A stretch of 64,000 nt of DNA, taken from Nesterenkonia muleiensis (lineage in GTDB: Bacteria > Actinomycetota > Actinomycetes > Actinomycetales > Micrococcaceae). The translations under genes were made by a program, and so were the position numbers. Under the pieces are notes generated by a model that saw nothing but the letters and a program-made list of their open reading frames with translations, was not told where the DNA came from and ran no database searches. The DNA lies in assembly GCF_003600155.1 (NCBI RefSeq), contig NZ_QWLD01000022.1, positions 1 to 64,000 on the forward strand, in the 5' to 3' direction. Shown piece after piece: positions 34,425 to 42,864 of this stretch (its first letter is position 1; every line of letters starts with the position of its first letter).

Positions 34425-35133
34425 GGCTGCGCAGCTCAGCGAGCTCTCCGCGCAGTCCGGGATCCTCGGGCACCAGGTCACGGTCCACATGAAAAGCGGC
34501 GGCGTGGGCCGCCCCGGGGACGTCCTGCTGCTCGATGGCACGCAGGACAGCCAGATGGTCCTGATGGCGCAGCTCCGGTGAGGCACCGTGCACAATCCGT
34601 CCTGAGCTCTTGATCTGACGCAGGGCGGCGATCACGCCTGCGTAGAGGCCGGTCATCAGTTCGTTGCCGGCGGCCTCGAAGATCAGCACATGGAACTCAC
34701 CGGGGGTCTGGCCGCGCTCCACGTGGGGCAGGGAATCAGCAGCCGCCGTTCCTTCGGCATCACAGGCTGCGCGCAGCGCCGCCAGCTGTTGGTCTGTGCG
34801 GCCGACCGCCGCCAGCTGTGCGGCTTCAATCTCCAGGGCGCGCCGGTAGCCCAGCACCTCTTCGACGTTGAAGTAGCTGACATAGTCGGCCAGCACAGAG
34901 TTCACGGGGCTGCGGGATCGCACGAAGGTGCCGATCCCGGGCATCGTTTCCAGCATCCCCTGGTGTGCCAGCGAGCGGACAGCCTCACGGACCGTGGACT
35001 TGCCGACCCCCAGAGTCTCCATGAGCGTTGCCTCAGTGGGAATCCGTGAGTTCACGGGCCATTCCCCGGAGGCGATTTTTCGGCTCAGGAACTGGTGGGT
35101 GCGCCGAGCGATCTGTGAGCCTCCCCGGTGCAC
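34399..35133 (-). CDS. GntR/FadR-family transcriptional regulator
   Basis: 244 residues from the GTG at 35133, which has AAAGGGAGG directly upstream; the frame stays open to 35448 without family character. Winged HTH: IPTEATLMETLGVGKSTVREAVRSLAHQGMLE, preceded by ARRTHQFLSRKIASGEW. The all-helical FCD ligand domain follows (about 90-220), with RRALEIEAAQLAA and a metal-type HV..F..H pattern. Likely senses a carboxylate or sugar acid. The target is unclear; the aldose epimerase upstream on the same strand is one candidate. Confidence 0.85.
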   Translation of the reverse strand: MHRGGSQIARRTHQFLSRKIASGEWPVNSRIPTEATLMETLGVGKSTVREAVRSLAHQGMLETMPGIGTFVRSRSPVNSVLADYVSYFNVEEVLGYRRALEIEAAQLAAVGRTDQQLAALRAACDAEGTAAADSLPHVERGQTPGEFHVLIFEAAGNELMTGLYAGVIAALRQIKSSGRIVHGASPELRHQDHLAVLRAIEQQDVPGAAHAAAFHVDRDLVPEDPGLRGELAELRSLNGERAEQ

Positions 35134-35285
35134 CTGGCCTCCCTTTGCCTGACATACAACGAACTGAGCCCCAGTGTAGCGAGCGTGCGGCCCCTTCGTG
35201 CGAACCCAGGTGATCTCCAGTGTCCCGGCAGATGAGAGGAGAGCCGGGGATGGCCGGTCAGCTGAGTCTGAGGGCCGGCAGGACG

Positions 35286-36203
35286 TTACAGCCGAAAGGC
35301 CTCCAGCGAATACCCCACCCGATGCCAGGTGCCCGGTTCCAGGGTGATCAGGTCCCTGCCGGAGTTGAACGCGTTGGGCGGGCAGGTCATCGGTTCCACT
35401 GCCACTCCGGCGCCGCCAATCGCCTGGCCGGTGTACACCTGTGCCCACGGAGTGTCAGCGATCATCCGGACCATGAAGCCGCTGGGGCCGTGCATCAGCT
35501 CCGCGCTCCAGCCGCCCTCCGGGAGGTTGGTGTAGGCGTGGTCGATATTCAGCCCGGCCAGCAGCGGTCCGTCGGTCAGATCCAGATCCCCGGAGACGGC
35601 GTGTGATCCCACCACCTTTCCGTTGGCCTTGGTCTTGGCCACAGTGGTGGCGGGCAGGCGCAGCCGGCAGGTTCTCAGCGGGGCGTCCCCAGCGGTGAGA
35701 TAAGGGTGGAACCCGGCGCCGAAGGGGGCAGTCTCGGCGCCCTCCTCATCGTCCTGGGGAGCGTACCGAGTGCTCAGCGTGGTGGTCAGCCCCAGCTGCC
35801 CGGCCACCCGGTAGACCAGCACCGCCTCCAGGCGGAACGGGTACCCTTCGCTGGGCTCGATGACTCCCGCCAGGTGCACCTCGGACTCCCGCTGATACTG
35901 AACAGCCAGGTCAACGTCATGGAGCAGCCCATGCAGTGCCGCCCCTGTGGCCTCCTCATTCACCGGCAGCTGATAGGTGGACTCGTCGTACACATAGCTG
36001 GCTTTGACCACCCGGTTGGGCCAGGGGGCCAGCACAGCGCCGGCGAAGGCCCCTGCGGTCTGCTCAGCGGGGACGATCAGGTTCTGCGCGCTGCCGGTGA
36101 CGGGGTCCTGGCTGGTCAGGCTCAGCAGCTGGCCCCCGCGCAGGCTGATCCGGGCAGCGTATCCGCCAGCAACGATGGTGACGGACGGTCTTGATGTGCT
36201 CAA
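35286..36203 (-). CDS. Aldose 1-epimerase family protein
   Basis: 305 residues, galactose mutarotase-like beta-sandwich. Features: LAPWPNRVVKASY near residue 60, ALHGLLHDV with the catalytic-type histidine region, GFHPYLTAGDAPL with the second histidine, and a C-terminal VAVEPMTCPPNAFNSG with the catalytic glutamate. Interconverts alpha and beta forms of hexoses or related sugars. A TTG start is chosen because GAGGAGGCT precedes it at good spacing. Confidence 0.9.
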   Translation of the reverse strand: MSTSRPSVTIVAGGYAARISLRGGQLLSLTSQDPVTGSAQNLIVPAEQTAGAFAGAVLAPWPNRVVKASYVYDESTYQLPVNEEATGAALHGLLHDVDLAVQYQRESEVHLAGVIEPSEGYPFRLEAVLVYRVAGQLGLTTTLSTRYAPQDDEEGAETAPFGAGFHPYLTAGDAPLRTCRLRLPATTVAKTKANGKVVGSHAVSGDLDLTDGPLLAGLNIDHAYTNLPEGGWSAELMHGPSGFMVRMIADTPWAQVYTGQAIGGAGVAVEPMTCPPNAFNSGRDLITLEPGTWHRVGYSLEAFRL

Positions 36204-36301
36204 CGTAGAGCCTCCTCACGTGAATTCTGGATCAACACTAGCTAACCGCGGCGGTTCTGCCCATACGCGCCGGCAGCGCGTCGTCGTACACTGTTCACCC
36301 T

Positions 36302-37207
36302 ATGAATACACCACTGGACAGTACACAGACCCACCGGCGCGCGGATTTCGCCGTTCCAGCAGCAGGAGGGGGAGGACATTTCGTCTACGAACCGGGCACA
36401 GCCATGGTCTGTCTGGACGTCGACGGCACCGTGGTCAACCACGACGGCCATATGTCGCTTGCGGTCAAGCAGGCCGGCCGCGCAGTCGTCGCCGACGGCC
36501 ATACGGTGGTCATCGCCACCGGGCGCTCAGTGCCGGCGACCCTTCCGATCGTCGAAGCCCTGGGCATCACCCATGGTTACGCGGTCTGCTCCAACGGGGG
36601 AGTGACCCTGCGCATCGATGCCCGCCCGCCTGAGCAGGGAGGGCTGGAGGACGGCTATGAGGTGCTCAGCCAGGAGGTCTTCGACCCGGGGCCCGCGCTC
36701 GATGCCCTGGGTGAGCGGCTCTCTACCGCCAGGTATGCGGTGGAGACATCTGCCGGGCACTTTCTGGCCACCGAACGCTTTGACGACATGTCTTTCGGGC
36801 TGGTGCCCCAGCCGGTGAGCATCAAGGAGATGAAGCGCGCCGAGGCGGTGCGCCTGGTGGTCAACTCCAGCGAAGCCACCTCCATGGAGTTCTCCCGGGC
36901 AGTCAAGGAGATCGGCCTGCAGGGCGTGAGCTATTCGGTCGGATGGTCGGCCTGGATCGACATCGCCGCCGAAGGGGTGACCAAAGGGTCTTCCCTGGAG
37001 GAGCTGCGTCAGCGGATCGGTGCCCCGCTGGAGGTCACGGTGGCCTGCGGAGATGGCCGCAACGATATCGAGATGCTCGGCTGGGCCCACCGCGGGGTGG
37101 CCATGGGGCAGGCTGTCCAAGAGGTCAAGGACGCCGCCGATGAGATCACCGGCACGGTCGAGGAGGACGGCCTGGTCCCGGTGCTGTCCTCCATCCTGGA
37201 GGATTGA
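36302..37207 (+). CDS. HAD-superfamily Cof-type phosphatase
   Basis: 301 residues. The class II cap HAD pattern is clear: CLDVDGTVVNHDG (nucleophile and acid Asp), VIATGRS (motif II), a mid-region cap with KEMKRAEAVRLVV, and GDGRNDIEMLGWAHRG (motif IV). Acts on small phosphorylated metabolites such as sugar phosphates; exact substrate unknown. About 40 residues precede the domain, longer than usual for Cof proteins. TACACT ends 9 bases before the ATG. Confidence 0.88.
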   Translation: MNTPLDSTQTHRRADFAVPAAGGGGHFVYEPGTAMVCLDVDGTVVNHDGHMSLAVKQAGRAVVADGHTVVIATGRSVPATLPIVEALGITHGYAVCSNGGVTLRIDARPPEQGGLEDGYEVLSQEVFDPGPALDALGERLSTARYAVETSAGHFLATERFDDMSFGLVPQPVSIKEMKRAEAVRLVVNSSEATSMEFSRAVKEIGLQGVSYSVGWSAWIDIAAEGVTKGSSLEELRQRIGAPLEVTVACGDGRNDIEMLGWAHRGVAMGQAVQEVKDAADEITGTVEEDGLVPVLSSILED

Positions 37208-37371
37208 CCCGAATCCGGCAGTGGGCACCAGGTTCTGGGGGTCTTTCGACCCTGCGTGGAGCTCTTCATACTCCTGTTGGTGATTCATGCCTCCACAGCG
37301 GTATGCAGAGACAACGGGAGTATGAACTGTCCTGCTGGAGCGAGGTCAGCGCGGGCGGACAACCGCCGGGA

Positions 37372-38349
37372 TCACCGTAAGTGGTCGGATAGCCCCGCAA
37401 CGGCCTCCTCGCCCACCAGATCCCCGGGCAGCATCGGCAGGGTCAGCACAGGCACCCGGGGAAGCAGCTTCTCCAGCGTGGCCAGATGAGTCTCCTCCCG
37501 CCTGCGCCGGGAAGCCAGGAACGCGCCCTGGTCCTCAGGGGAGAGATGGTTGACGACGACGCCGCCCACCTCGACTCCCAGCCGGTCGAGTTCGTGGAAC
37601 AGTTCTGCGGACTCCAAGACAGGCACCCGCTCGGCGGTCGCCACAATGACAAAGCTGCAGGCCGAGGCATCGGTGATGAGGCTGCGCAGCCTCTCGAACG
37701 CGGTGCGCCTTTGGGTGAGCACCTGACGGATCCGCCGGTCTCGGTTGGCTCCGCGGGAGGAGGCGGGGTCGTCGTCGTTGTCCAGGGCGCGGACGGCCGC
37801 ACCGAACCTCTCGGCCTTGGTGCGCCGGTTCAGCAGCCCTTCGGTCCATGCCGACATGATCTCCGGCAGTGCCAGCAGCCGGGCGGTATGACCGGAGGGG
37901 GCGGTGTCGAAGATGATCAGGTCGTAGTCCCGTTCAGCCAGATCCACCACCTCGGCGATCCGTTCCAGAATCGCTGACTCATGGGTCCCCGGGGACTGGC
38001 GGGCCAGCTCCAGATGGGAGTCCACCTGCTTGTGCAGGTGCTCGGGCATGAAGTCGCGCAGAGTGGCCCCGACCTGTTTCAGATGCCGTTCGACGGTGGC
38101 AGAAGGGTCGATCTCCACCCCGGCGAGCACGCCTGAGCCCTGGTCATCGGCCAGCAGGACCGGCTCATCCCCCACGCTGCGTCCCCACAGGTGGCCGAGA
38201 TTGTGCGCAGGATCGGTGGAGACCACCAGCACCCGGCGCCCCGCCCGCGCTTGGTGCAGGCCGACTGCCGAGGAGACGGAGGTTTTCCCCACCCCGCCCT
38301 TGCCGCCGATGAACAGCACTCGCCGGTCTGCGGCGAGGTCTAACAGCAT
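37372..38349 (-). CDS. ArsA/GET3-family ATPase
   Basis: 325 residues with one ATPase unit. Deviant Walker [11 protein letters not shown] near 17-26, then [13 protein letters not shown], and switch [13 protein letters not shown]. No arsenite-binding cysteine set is seen, and no arsenic genes are nearby, so arsenite pumping is unlikely. In actinobacteria such single-unit ArsA proteins pair with cory-CC-star proteins, as here: the start overlaps the partner's stop by 10 bases. Possible role in membrane protein or peptide handling. Confidence 0.88.
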   Translation of the reverse strand: MLLDLAADRRVLFIGGKGGVGKTSVSSAVGLHQARAGRRVLVVSTDPAHNLGHLWGRSVGDEPVLLADDQGSGVLAGVEIDPSATVERHLKQVGATLRDFMPEHLHKQVDSHLELARQSPGTHESAILERIAEVVDLAERDYDLIIFDTAPSGHTARLLALPEIMSAWTEGLLNRRTKAERFGAAVRALDNDDDPASSRGANRDRRIRQVLTQRRTAFERLRSLITDASACSFVIVATAERVPVLESAELFHELDRLGVEVGGVVVNHLSPEDQGAFLASRRRREETHLATLEKLLPRVPVLTLPMLPGDLVGEEAVAGLSDHLR

Positions 38350-38609
38350 GACAGCCCGTCGATGGGGGAGTGATCGAGACCCTGGCGGAGGTGCCAGTGG
38401 TGCATCCGGTCCAGCATCTCCGGCAGCAGCTCCAGGGTGGCGCCGGAGGCGGGGTTGGGCACGCCGAGCGCCTCGGAGAGCACCAGCATCATGAACAGGT
38501 CCTCCTCGTCGCGCTGGGCTCGGGCGAAGACGCGCCGATAGGGGGCTACGTAGAACTCACGCAGTCCGCGGCTGAGCTGGTTGAACAATGACATGAGCTC
38601 CCGTGACAT
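38340..38609 (-). CDS. cory-CC-star protein
   Basis: 89 residues from the ATG at 38609 (a start at 38642 adds 11 poor residues). The conserved body [23 protein letters not shown] and the C-terminal Cys-Cys directly before the stop define this family. The CC dipeptide could bind metal, carry a lipid or be a substrate for the ArsA-type ATPase encoded downstream in an overlapping frame. Function not established in the literature I know. Confidence 0.85.
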   Translation of the reverse strand: MSRELMSLFNQLSRGLREFYVAPYRRVFARAQRDEEDLFMMLVLSEALGVPNPASGATLELLPEMLDRMHHWHLRQGLDHSPIDGLSCC

Positions 38610-38678
38610 GGTCTCCAGGCTACGGCGGCAGCGCCCCGGCATGCATGTGGAGCGAGCCGGGGCGCCTGGGGCAGCGGG

Positions 38679-40400
38679 TCACGTGGTGTCCAGGGGGAAC
38701 TTCTGATCTTCGGTGAGAAGTTCGTCGTCCTCGGGCTCCTTCTTCTCCTTGAACGCCTGTCCCATGGCGATGATCGACTCGACCATGACCCAGACTGCGG
38801 CGATGATGATCACCACGTCGATGGCCAGCAGCAGCCACTCGCCGTCGCGGTAGAACCCGCCCAGCTGCACCACCGCCGCTGAACCGGCCATGATCATCAC
38901 GAATGCCGCTGGCAGCAGCACCGGCAGGTACGGCCGGCCCTTGCGGATGAGCATGATGGTGACAATGGACAGCGTCAGTGCGGCCAGCAGCTGGTTGGTG
39001 GTGCCGAACAGCGGCCAGATCAGCATGCCGCCGGAGCCGTCTCCGCCCTGGGAGAAGGTCAGCGCCAGAGCGATGACCACCGTGATCAGCGTGGCGGAGA
39101 CCGTTCCGAGGCGGAACCCGGCCAGCTGTCCGATCTCCTGGACCACGTACCGCTTGAGCCGGACCCCGGTGTCCATGGTGGTGGCGGCGAAGAGGACGGC
39201 CATCGTGGCCAGGATGGTCGCGGAGAGGCTCTCCGGGATACCCAGGCCGTTGTTCACAATGGCGCCGCCGCCCTGCACGAAGACCCCGACGCCGCCGGAG
39301 GAGAAGGAGTCGTAGACAGCCTCCCAGTCCGCCAGTGTGCGGAACCCTGCCGCGCAGGCGATGATCGCCCCCAGGGCCAGCAGGCCCTCACCCACGGCTC
39401 CGAAGTAGCCGACGAAGCGGGCATCAGTCTCGCGGGCCAGCTGTTTGGAGCTGGTGCCGGAGGAGACTGTGCCGTGGAATCCGGAGATCGCGCCGCAGGC
39501 GATGGTCACGAACAGCAGTGGAACGATCGACGGCGTGTCGGCGGGGACGTTGTCGTTCCAGGCTGGAGCGACCAAGGTAGGAGTCGCCAGCATGACTGAG
39601 CCGTAGAGAATGCCCAGGCCGATGAACAGCTGGATGCCGTTGATGTAGTCCCGCGGCTGCAGCAGCACCCACACCGGCAGAACCGAGGCGATGGCCGCGT
39701 AGACGAAGAGCGTGATGATCCAGAAGCCCTGCGGTGACATGCCGAGGATGCTTTCGGGCAGTTCAACCGGATAGCGGTCACCGAGCAGGATCAGTGCGTA
39801 GAGGGCGATGACTCCGGCCACGGTGACCGCCAGCAGGTTCCACTTGAGCCGATAGATGGCCTGGCCCACTAACAGTGCGACCACTAGGGCACCCCAGGTG
39901 GGGATGACTGCTCCGGGCTGGTCGACAAGAAGCCCAGAGATCACTACGGCGAAGGCGGCGACGACCATGAGCAGCAGCAGGAAGATGACCACCAGGAACA
40001 GGTTCCGCCCCCGGGCGCCGATGTAGCGGCCGGAGAGGGTTCCGATCGACTGTCCCTTATTGCGGACCGAGGCCCACATTGCTCCCAGGTCATGCATGCC
40101 GGCCAGGAATACTGTGCCGAGGGTGACCCACAGAAAGGCAGGGAACCATCCCCAAATCACCGCGACGGCGGGCCCCACGATCGGCGCCGCACCGGCCACA
40201 GAGGTGAAGTGGTGGCCCCAGAGGATGTACTTATTGGTCGGTACGAAGTCAACCCCGTCGCTGAACTCATGGGAGGGTGTCTTGAACTCAGCGTTGAGCT
40301 TGTAGACCTTCTTGGCGAGGAATTTCGAGTAGAGGAAGTAGCCGGCCAGCATCATCGCGACCCCGATGATGGCCAGCACCAGTGAATTCGGTGCGTCCAT
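38679..40400 (-). CDS. cstA: Carbon starvation protein A family transporter
   Basis: 573 residues, 14 or more membrane helices. CstA hallmarks: VPTNKYILWGHHFTSVAGAAPIVGPA near 55-80, ISGFHGTVSSGTSSKQLARETDAR in the middle and a C-terminal helix pair. Family members import pyruvate or peptides when preferred carbon is exhausted. The short CstA of the BtsT type often has a small DUF466 partner, which is absent here. AGGAGCCACC precedes the ATG. A CRP/GlxR-like site lies about 105 bases upstream, fitting catabolite control. Confidence 0.93.
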   Translation of the reverse strand: MDAPNSLVLAIIGVAMMLAGYFLYSKFLAKKVYKLNAEFKTPSHEFSDGVDFVPTNKYILWGHHFTSVAGAAPIVGPAVAVIWGWFPAFLWVTLGTVFLAGMHDLGAMWASVRNKGQSIGTLSGRYIGARGRNLFLVVIFLLLLMVVAAFAVVISGLLVDQPGAVIPTWGALVVALLVGQAIYRLKWNLLAVTVAGVIALYALILLGDRYPVELPESILGMSPQGFWIITLFVYAAIASVLPVWVLLQPRDYINGIQLFIGLGILYGSVMLATPTLVAPAWNDNVPADTPSIVPLLFVTIACGAISGFHGTVSSGTSSKQLARETDARFVGYFGAVGEGLLALGAIIACAAGFRTLADWEAVYDSFSSGGVGVFVQGGGAIVNNGLGIPESLSATILATMAVLFAATTMDTGVRLKRYVVQEIGQLAGFRLGTVSATLITVVIALALTFSQGGDGSGGMLIWPLFGTTNQLLAALTLSIVTIMLIRKGRPYLPVLLPAAFVMIMAGSAAVVQLGGFYRDGEWLLLAIDVVIIIAAVWVMVESIIAMGQAFKEKKEPEDDELLTEDQKFPLDTT

Positions 40401-40504
40401 GGTGGCTCCTGCGAATCGAGAGTGTCAGTGACGCTGGCCACTCGGCGAGCACAGGCGGTCTGCGCCACTGCTGAATTATGCTGCTCATCAGTATATGGGC
40501 AGAT

Positions 40505-40520
40505 TGTGACCTGTGTCATA
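40505..40520. promoter_or_regulatory. CRP/GlxR-like site upstream of cstA
   Basis: TGTGA CCTGTG TCATA: one perfect half-site and one with a single mismatch to the TGTGA-N6-TCACA consensus. It is in the 228-base divergent region between cstA and the P450 gene and could serve either. Confidence 0.5.
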
Positions 40521-40628
40521 CATCACGGGAGTCGGTGTCGTCGTGTGCCAGCCAGTACCAAGGTCGGTGTGATGAGCTGGAGACACCGTGTGGACACAAT
40601 CTGAAATTCAGGAAGAGTTGCACCTCTC

Positions 40629-42035
40629 ATGACACATCCGAACACCGGCAGCCACCGCGCAGTCGAATCCGTCTATTCGAACGGGCCATCCGCCGTGCAG
40701 AACCCGCTGCCACAGGCAAGTATCGCGGAGACCGCGAAGATCCTGGCTGATGTCCAGCTGCCCACTGTCGCCAAAGGCCCCATTATCCGGCGGCCCAGGG
40801 TAGTGGCTGTGGTGGAGAGAATGGGGCTTGAGGCCCGAGCGGTCACCCGGATGCAGGACATGGCGAAGAAGTATGGCCAGGGACCGCTGCTGCTGGCGGT
40901 GCCCGGCAGGAACATGGCGGTGGTGCTTGACCCGGAGCATGTGCACCGGGTCCTCGAGGGATCCCCAGAGCCTTTTGCCACCGCGGAGACGCTTAAGCGG
41001 CACGCGTTGAAGCACTTCGAGCCGAAGGTGGCGCTGACCTCTCACGGCTCCGACCGGGCGCGCCGGCGCGAGACCAATGAGCAGCTGCTGGACCACAGTC
41101 ACCACATCCACCGGATGGCTGAGCAGTTCATGCCCGCAGTGCGTCAGGAGGCCGCCGAGCTGCTCGAGCGGGTCGATGCTGCCGGGGGCAGGATGGACTA
41201 TGACATGTATTTCGGTGCGTGGTTCGCACTGGTCAACCGTGTGGTGCTGGGAGACTCCTACCGGGAGGACACGGAACTGGTGGAGCTGATGGAAACCCAG
41301 CGAGCCCGGGGGAACTGGGCGTTCTTCCGCCCGGTGGACACCAGCGCCCGCGCAGCGATCCTGACCCGGATCGAGCAGGCTGTGGACGGGGCCGAACCCG
41401 GCAGTCTGGCAGCGCTGATGAAGCAGATGGAGTCCAAGGGCGAGATCGACGGGTCCCGGGAGGAGAACATCCAGCAAATCCCGCAGTGGCTCTTCGCCTT
41501 CGACCCTGCGGGAATGGCCGGCTACCGGGCGCTTGCGCTGCTGGCGTCCCACCAGGACCGGCTGGATGCTGTCCGCTATCAGATAGCGGATCAGCAGCTC
41601 GCCGAGGCGCCGCCGCTTCCGCTGCTGCGCGCCACAGTGCTGGAGTCGCTGCGGCTGTGGGCCACCACCCCGATGATCCTGCGGGAGACCACCCGTGAGG
41701 TGGAGTTCGACCACGGGGTCATGCCGGCGGGGACCAGTGTGCTGATCTTTGCGCCGTTCTTCCACCGCGATGATGCCAACCTGGACTTTGCCCACCGCTT
41801 CGCCCCGGAGGTGTGGGATCACCAGCGCACCCGTGAAGAGTGGCCGCTGGTGCCGTTCAGCGCAGGCCCCGGAATCTGTCCGGGCCGCCACCTGGTGCTG
41901 CTTCTGACTTCCACCTTCATCGCCCAGATCGTGGGGCAGCGCAGCATTGACCTGCTCAGCCACAGCCTCGAGCCGGACAACCTGCCTGTTCTGCTGGACA
42001 ACTTCTCGCTGAGGTTCCATCTCTCGGGTCGCTGA
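40629..42035 (+). CDS. Cytochrome P450
   Basis: 468 residues. Heme loop FSAGPGICPGRHL with Cys417 as thiolate ligand; K-helix ESLR. The I-helix reads FAFDPAGMAGYRAL: where most P450s have an acid-threonine pair for oxygen activation, the threonine position appears to be Gly. The protein may use peroxide, a substrate hydroxyl, or a modified mechanism. Soluble, no membrane anchor; no ferredoxin or reductase gene adjacent. Substrate unknown. Confidence 0.88.
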   Translation: MTHPNTGSHRAVESVYSNGPSAVQNPLPQASIAETAKILADVQLPTVAKGPIIRRPRVVAVVERMGLEARAVTRMQDMAKKYGQGPLLLAVPGRNMAVVLDPEHVHRVLEGSPEPFATAETLKRHALKHFEPKVALTSHGSDRARRRETNEQLLDHSHHIHRMAEQFMPAVRQEAAELLERVDAAGGRMDYDMYFGAWFALVNRVVLGDSYREDTELVELMETQRARGNWAFFRPVDTSARAAILTRIEQAVDGAEPGSLAALMKQMESKGEIDGSREENIQQIPQWLFAFDPAGMAGYRALALLASHQDRLDAVRYQIADQQLAEAPPLPLLRATVLESLRLWATTPMILRETTREVEFDHGVMPAGTSVLIFAPFFHRDDANLDFAHRFAPEVWDHQRTREEWPLVPFSAGPGICPGRHLVLLLTSTFIAQIVGQRSIDLLSHSLEPDNLPVLLDNFSLRFHLSGR

Positions 42036-42064
42036 GCACGCCGCCGAACGCTCCGAGGCGGGGA

Positions 42065-42070
42065 TAGAGT
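42065..42070 (+). promoter_or_regulatory. -10 element, leaderless acetyltransferase transcript
   Basis: TAGAGT ends 6 bases before the ATG at 42077. Confidence 0.45.
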
Positions 42071-42076
42071 TGCCCC

Positions 42077-42832
42077 ATGAGCGAGTTCCACCTCAATGCT
42101 GACGACCCCACGCACACGCTGGATCAGGTGTGGCCGCCGTTCGGGCTGCTGATCGAGTCCCCTCGGCTGATCCTGCGCCAGATCCGCGAGACCGACTTCC
42201 CCGGCTACCTTGCGGCAGCATCCTCCGGAATCATGAGGACTGCTCGGAACTCCTTCGCCTCGCCGTGGGATGAGAACTCGCCGGAGAAGATGGCCAAGAA
42301 TTCGCTGACCTGGCTGTGGTCCAGGCGGGCGTCGATCGGCCCGGACTCCTGGTATCTGATGCTCGCGGTGTTTACTAAGGACGAAGATGGTGGTGAGCGG
42401 CAGCTCATCGGCATGCAGGATGTCTGGGGCCAGAAGTGGCGGGTGCTGCGCACGGTGAACTCCGGGTCCTGGATGCGCAGCGACCACCAGGGGAGAGGGC
42501 TTGGCAAGGAGATGCGGGCGGCCATGCTGATGTGGGCCTTCGACCACTTCGGCGCCGAGTACGCGGAATCCGGTGCCTACGACTGGAACGAGGCGAGTCT
42601 CGGTGTCTCGAAGTCTTTGGGATACTTCCAGTCCGGCACTACACGTGTCACCGATGCACACGGCAAGCAGCCAGAGTGGGAGATCCAGCTGCGTCTGCCC
42701 AAGAATGACTTCCTCCGTCCCAGCTGGACGGTACAGGTCCAAGGCAACGACCTGCTCAAGGACTTCATGCTGCTCTCCGACCGACACCTCTCCGAAGCGA
42801 ATGATGAAGAGAACGACGACGACGCCGGCTGA
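42077..42832 (+). CDS. GNAT acetyltransferase (RimJ/RimL-like)
   Basis: 251 residues. The opening ESPRLILRQIRETDFPGYL is typical of the RimJ/RimL-like branch; the acetyl-CoA loop is SDHQGRGLGKEMRAAML and the last core strand FGAEYAESGAYDWNEASLGVSKSLGY. A 40-residue tail ends in acidic NDEENDDDAG. Substrate amine unknown. Upstream of and co-directional with the MerR gene (32-base gap), so possibly co-transcribed. Confidence 0.85.
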   Translation: MSEFHLNADDPTHTLDQVWPPFGLLIESPRLILRQIRETDFPGYLAAASSGIMRTARNSFASPWDENSPEKMAKNSLTWLWSRRASIGPDSWYLMLAVFTKDEDGGERQLIGMQDVWGQKWRVLRTVNSGSWMRSDHQGRGLGKEMRAAMLMWAFDHFGAEYAESGAYDWNEASLGVSKSLGYFQSGTTRVTDAHGKQPEWEIQLRLPKNDFLRPSWTVQVQGNDLLKDFMLLSDRHLSEANDEENDDDAG

Positions 42833-42864
42833 TTCTTGACCCTCACCCTGGTTCAGGGGCTTGG

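Noticed and set aside
37372-38349. Arsenite efflux ATPase
   Set aside because: No arsenite-binding cysteines, no ArsB, ArsR or ArsC neighbours, and a cory-CC-star partner instead.
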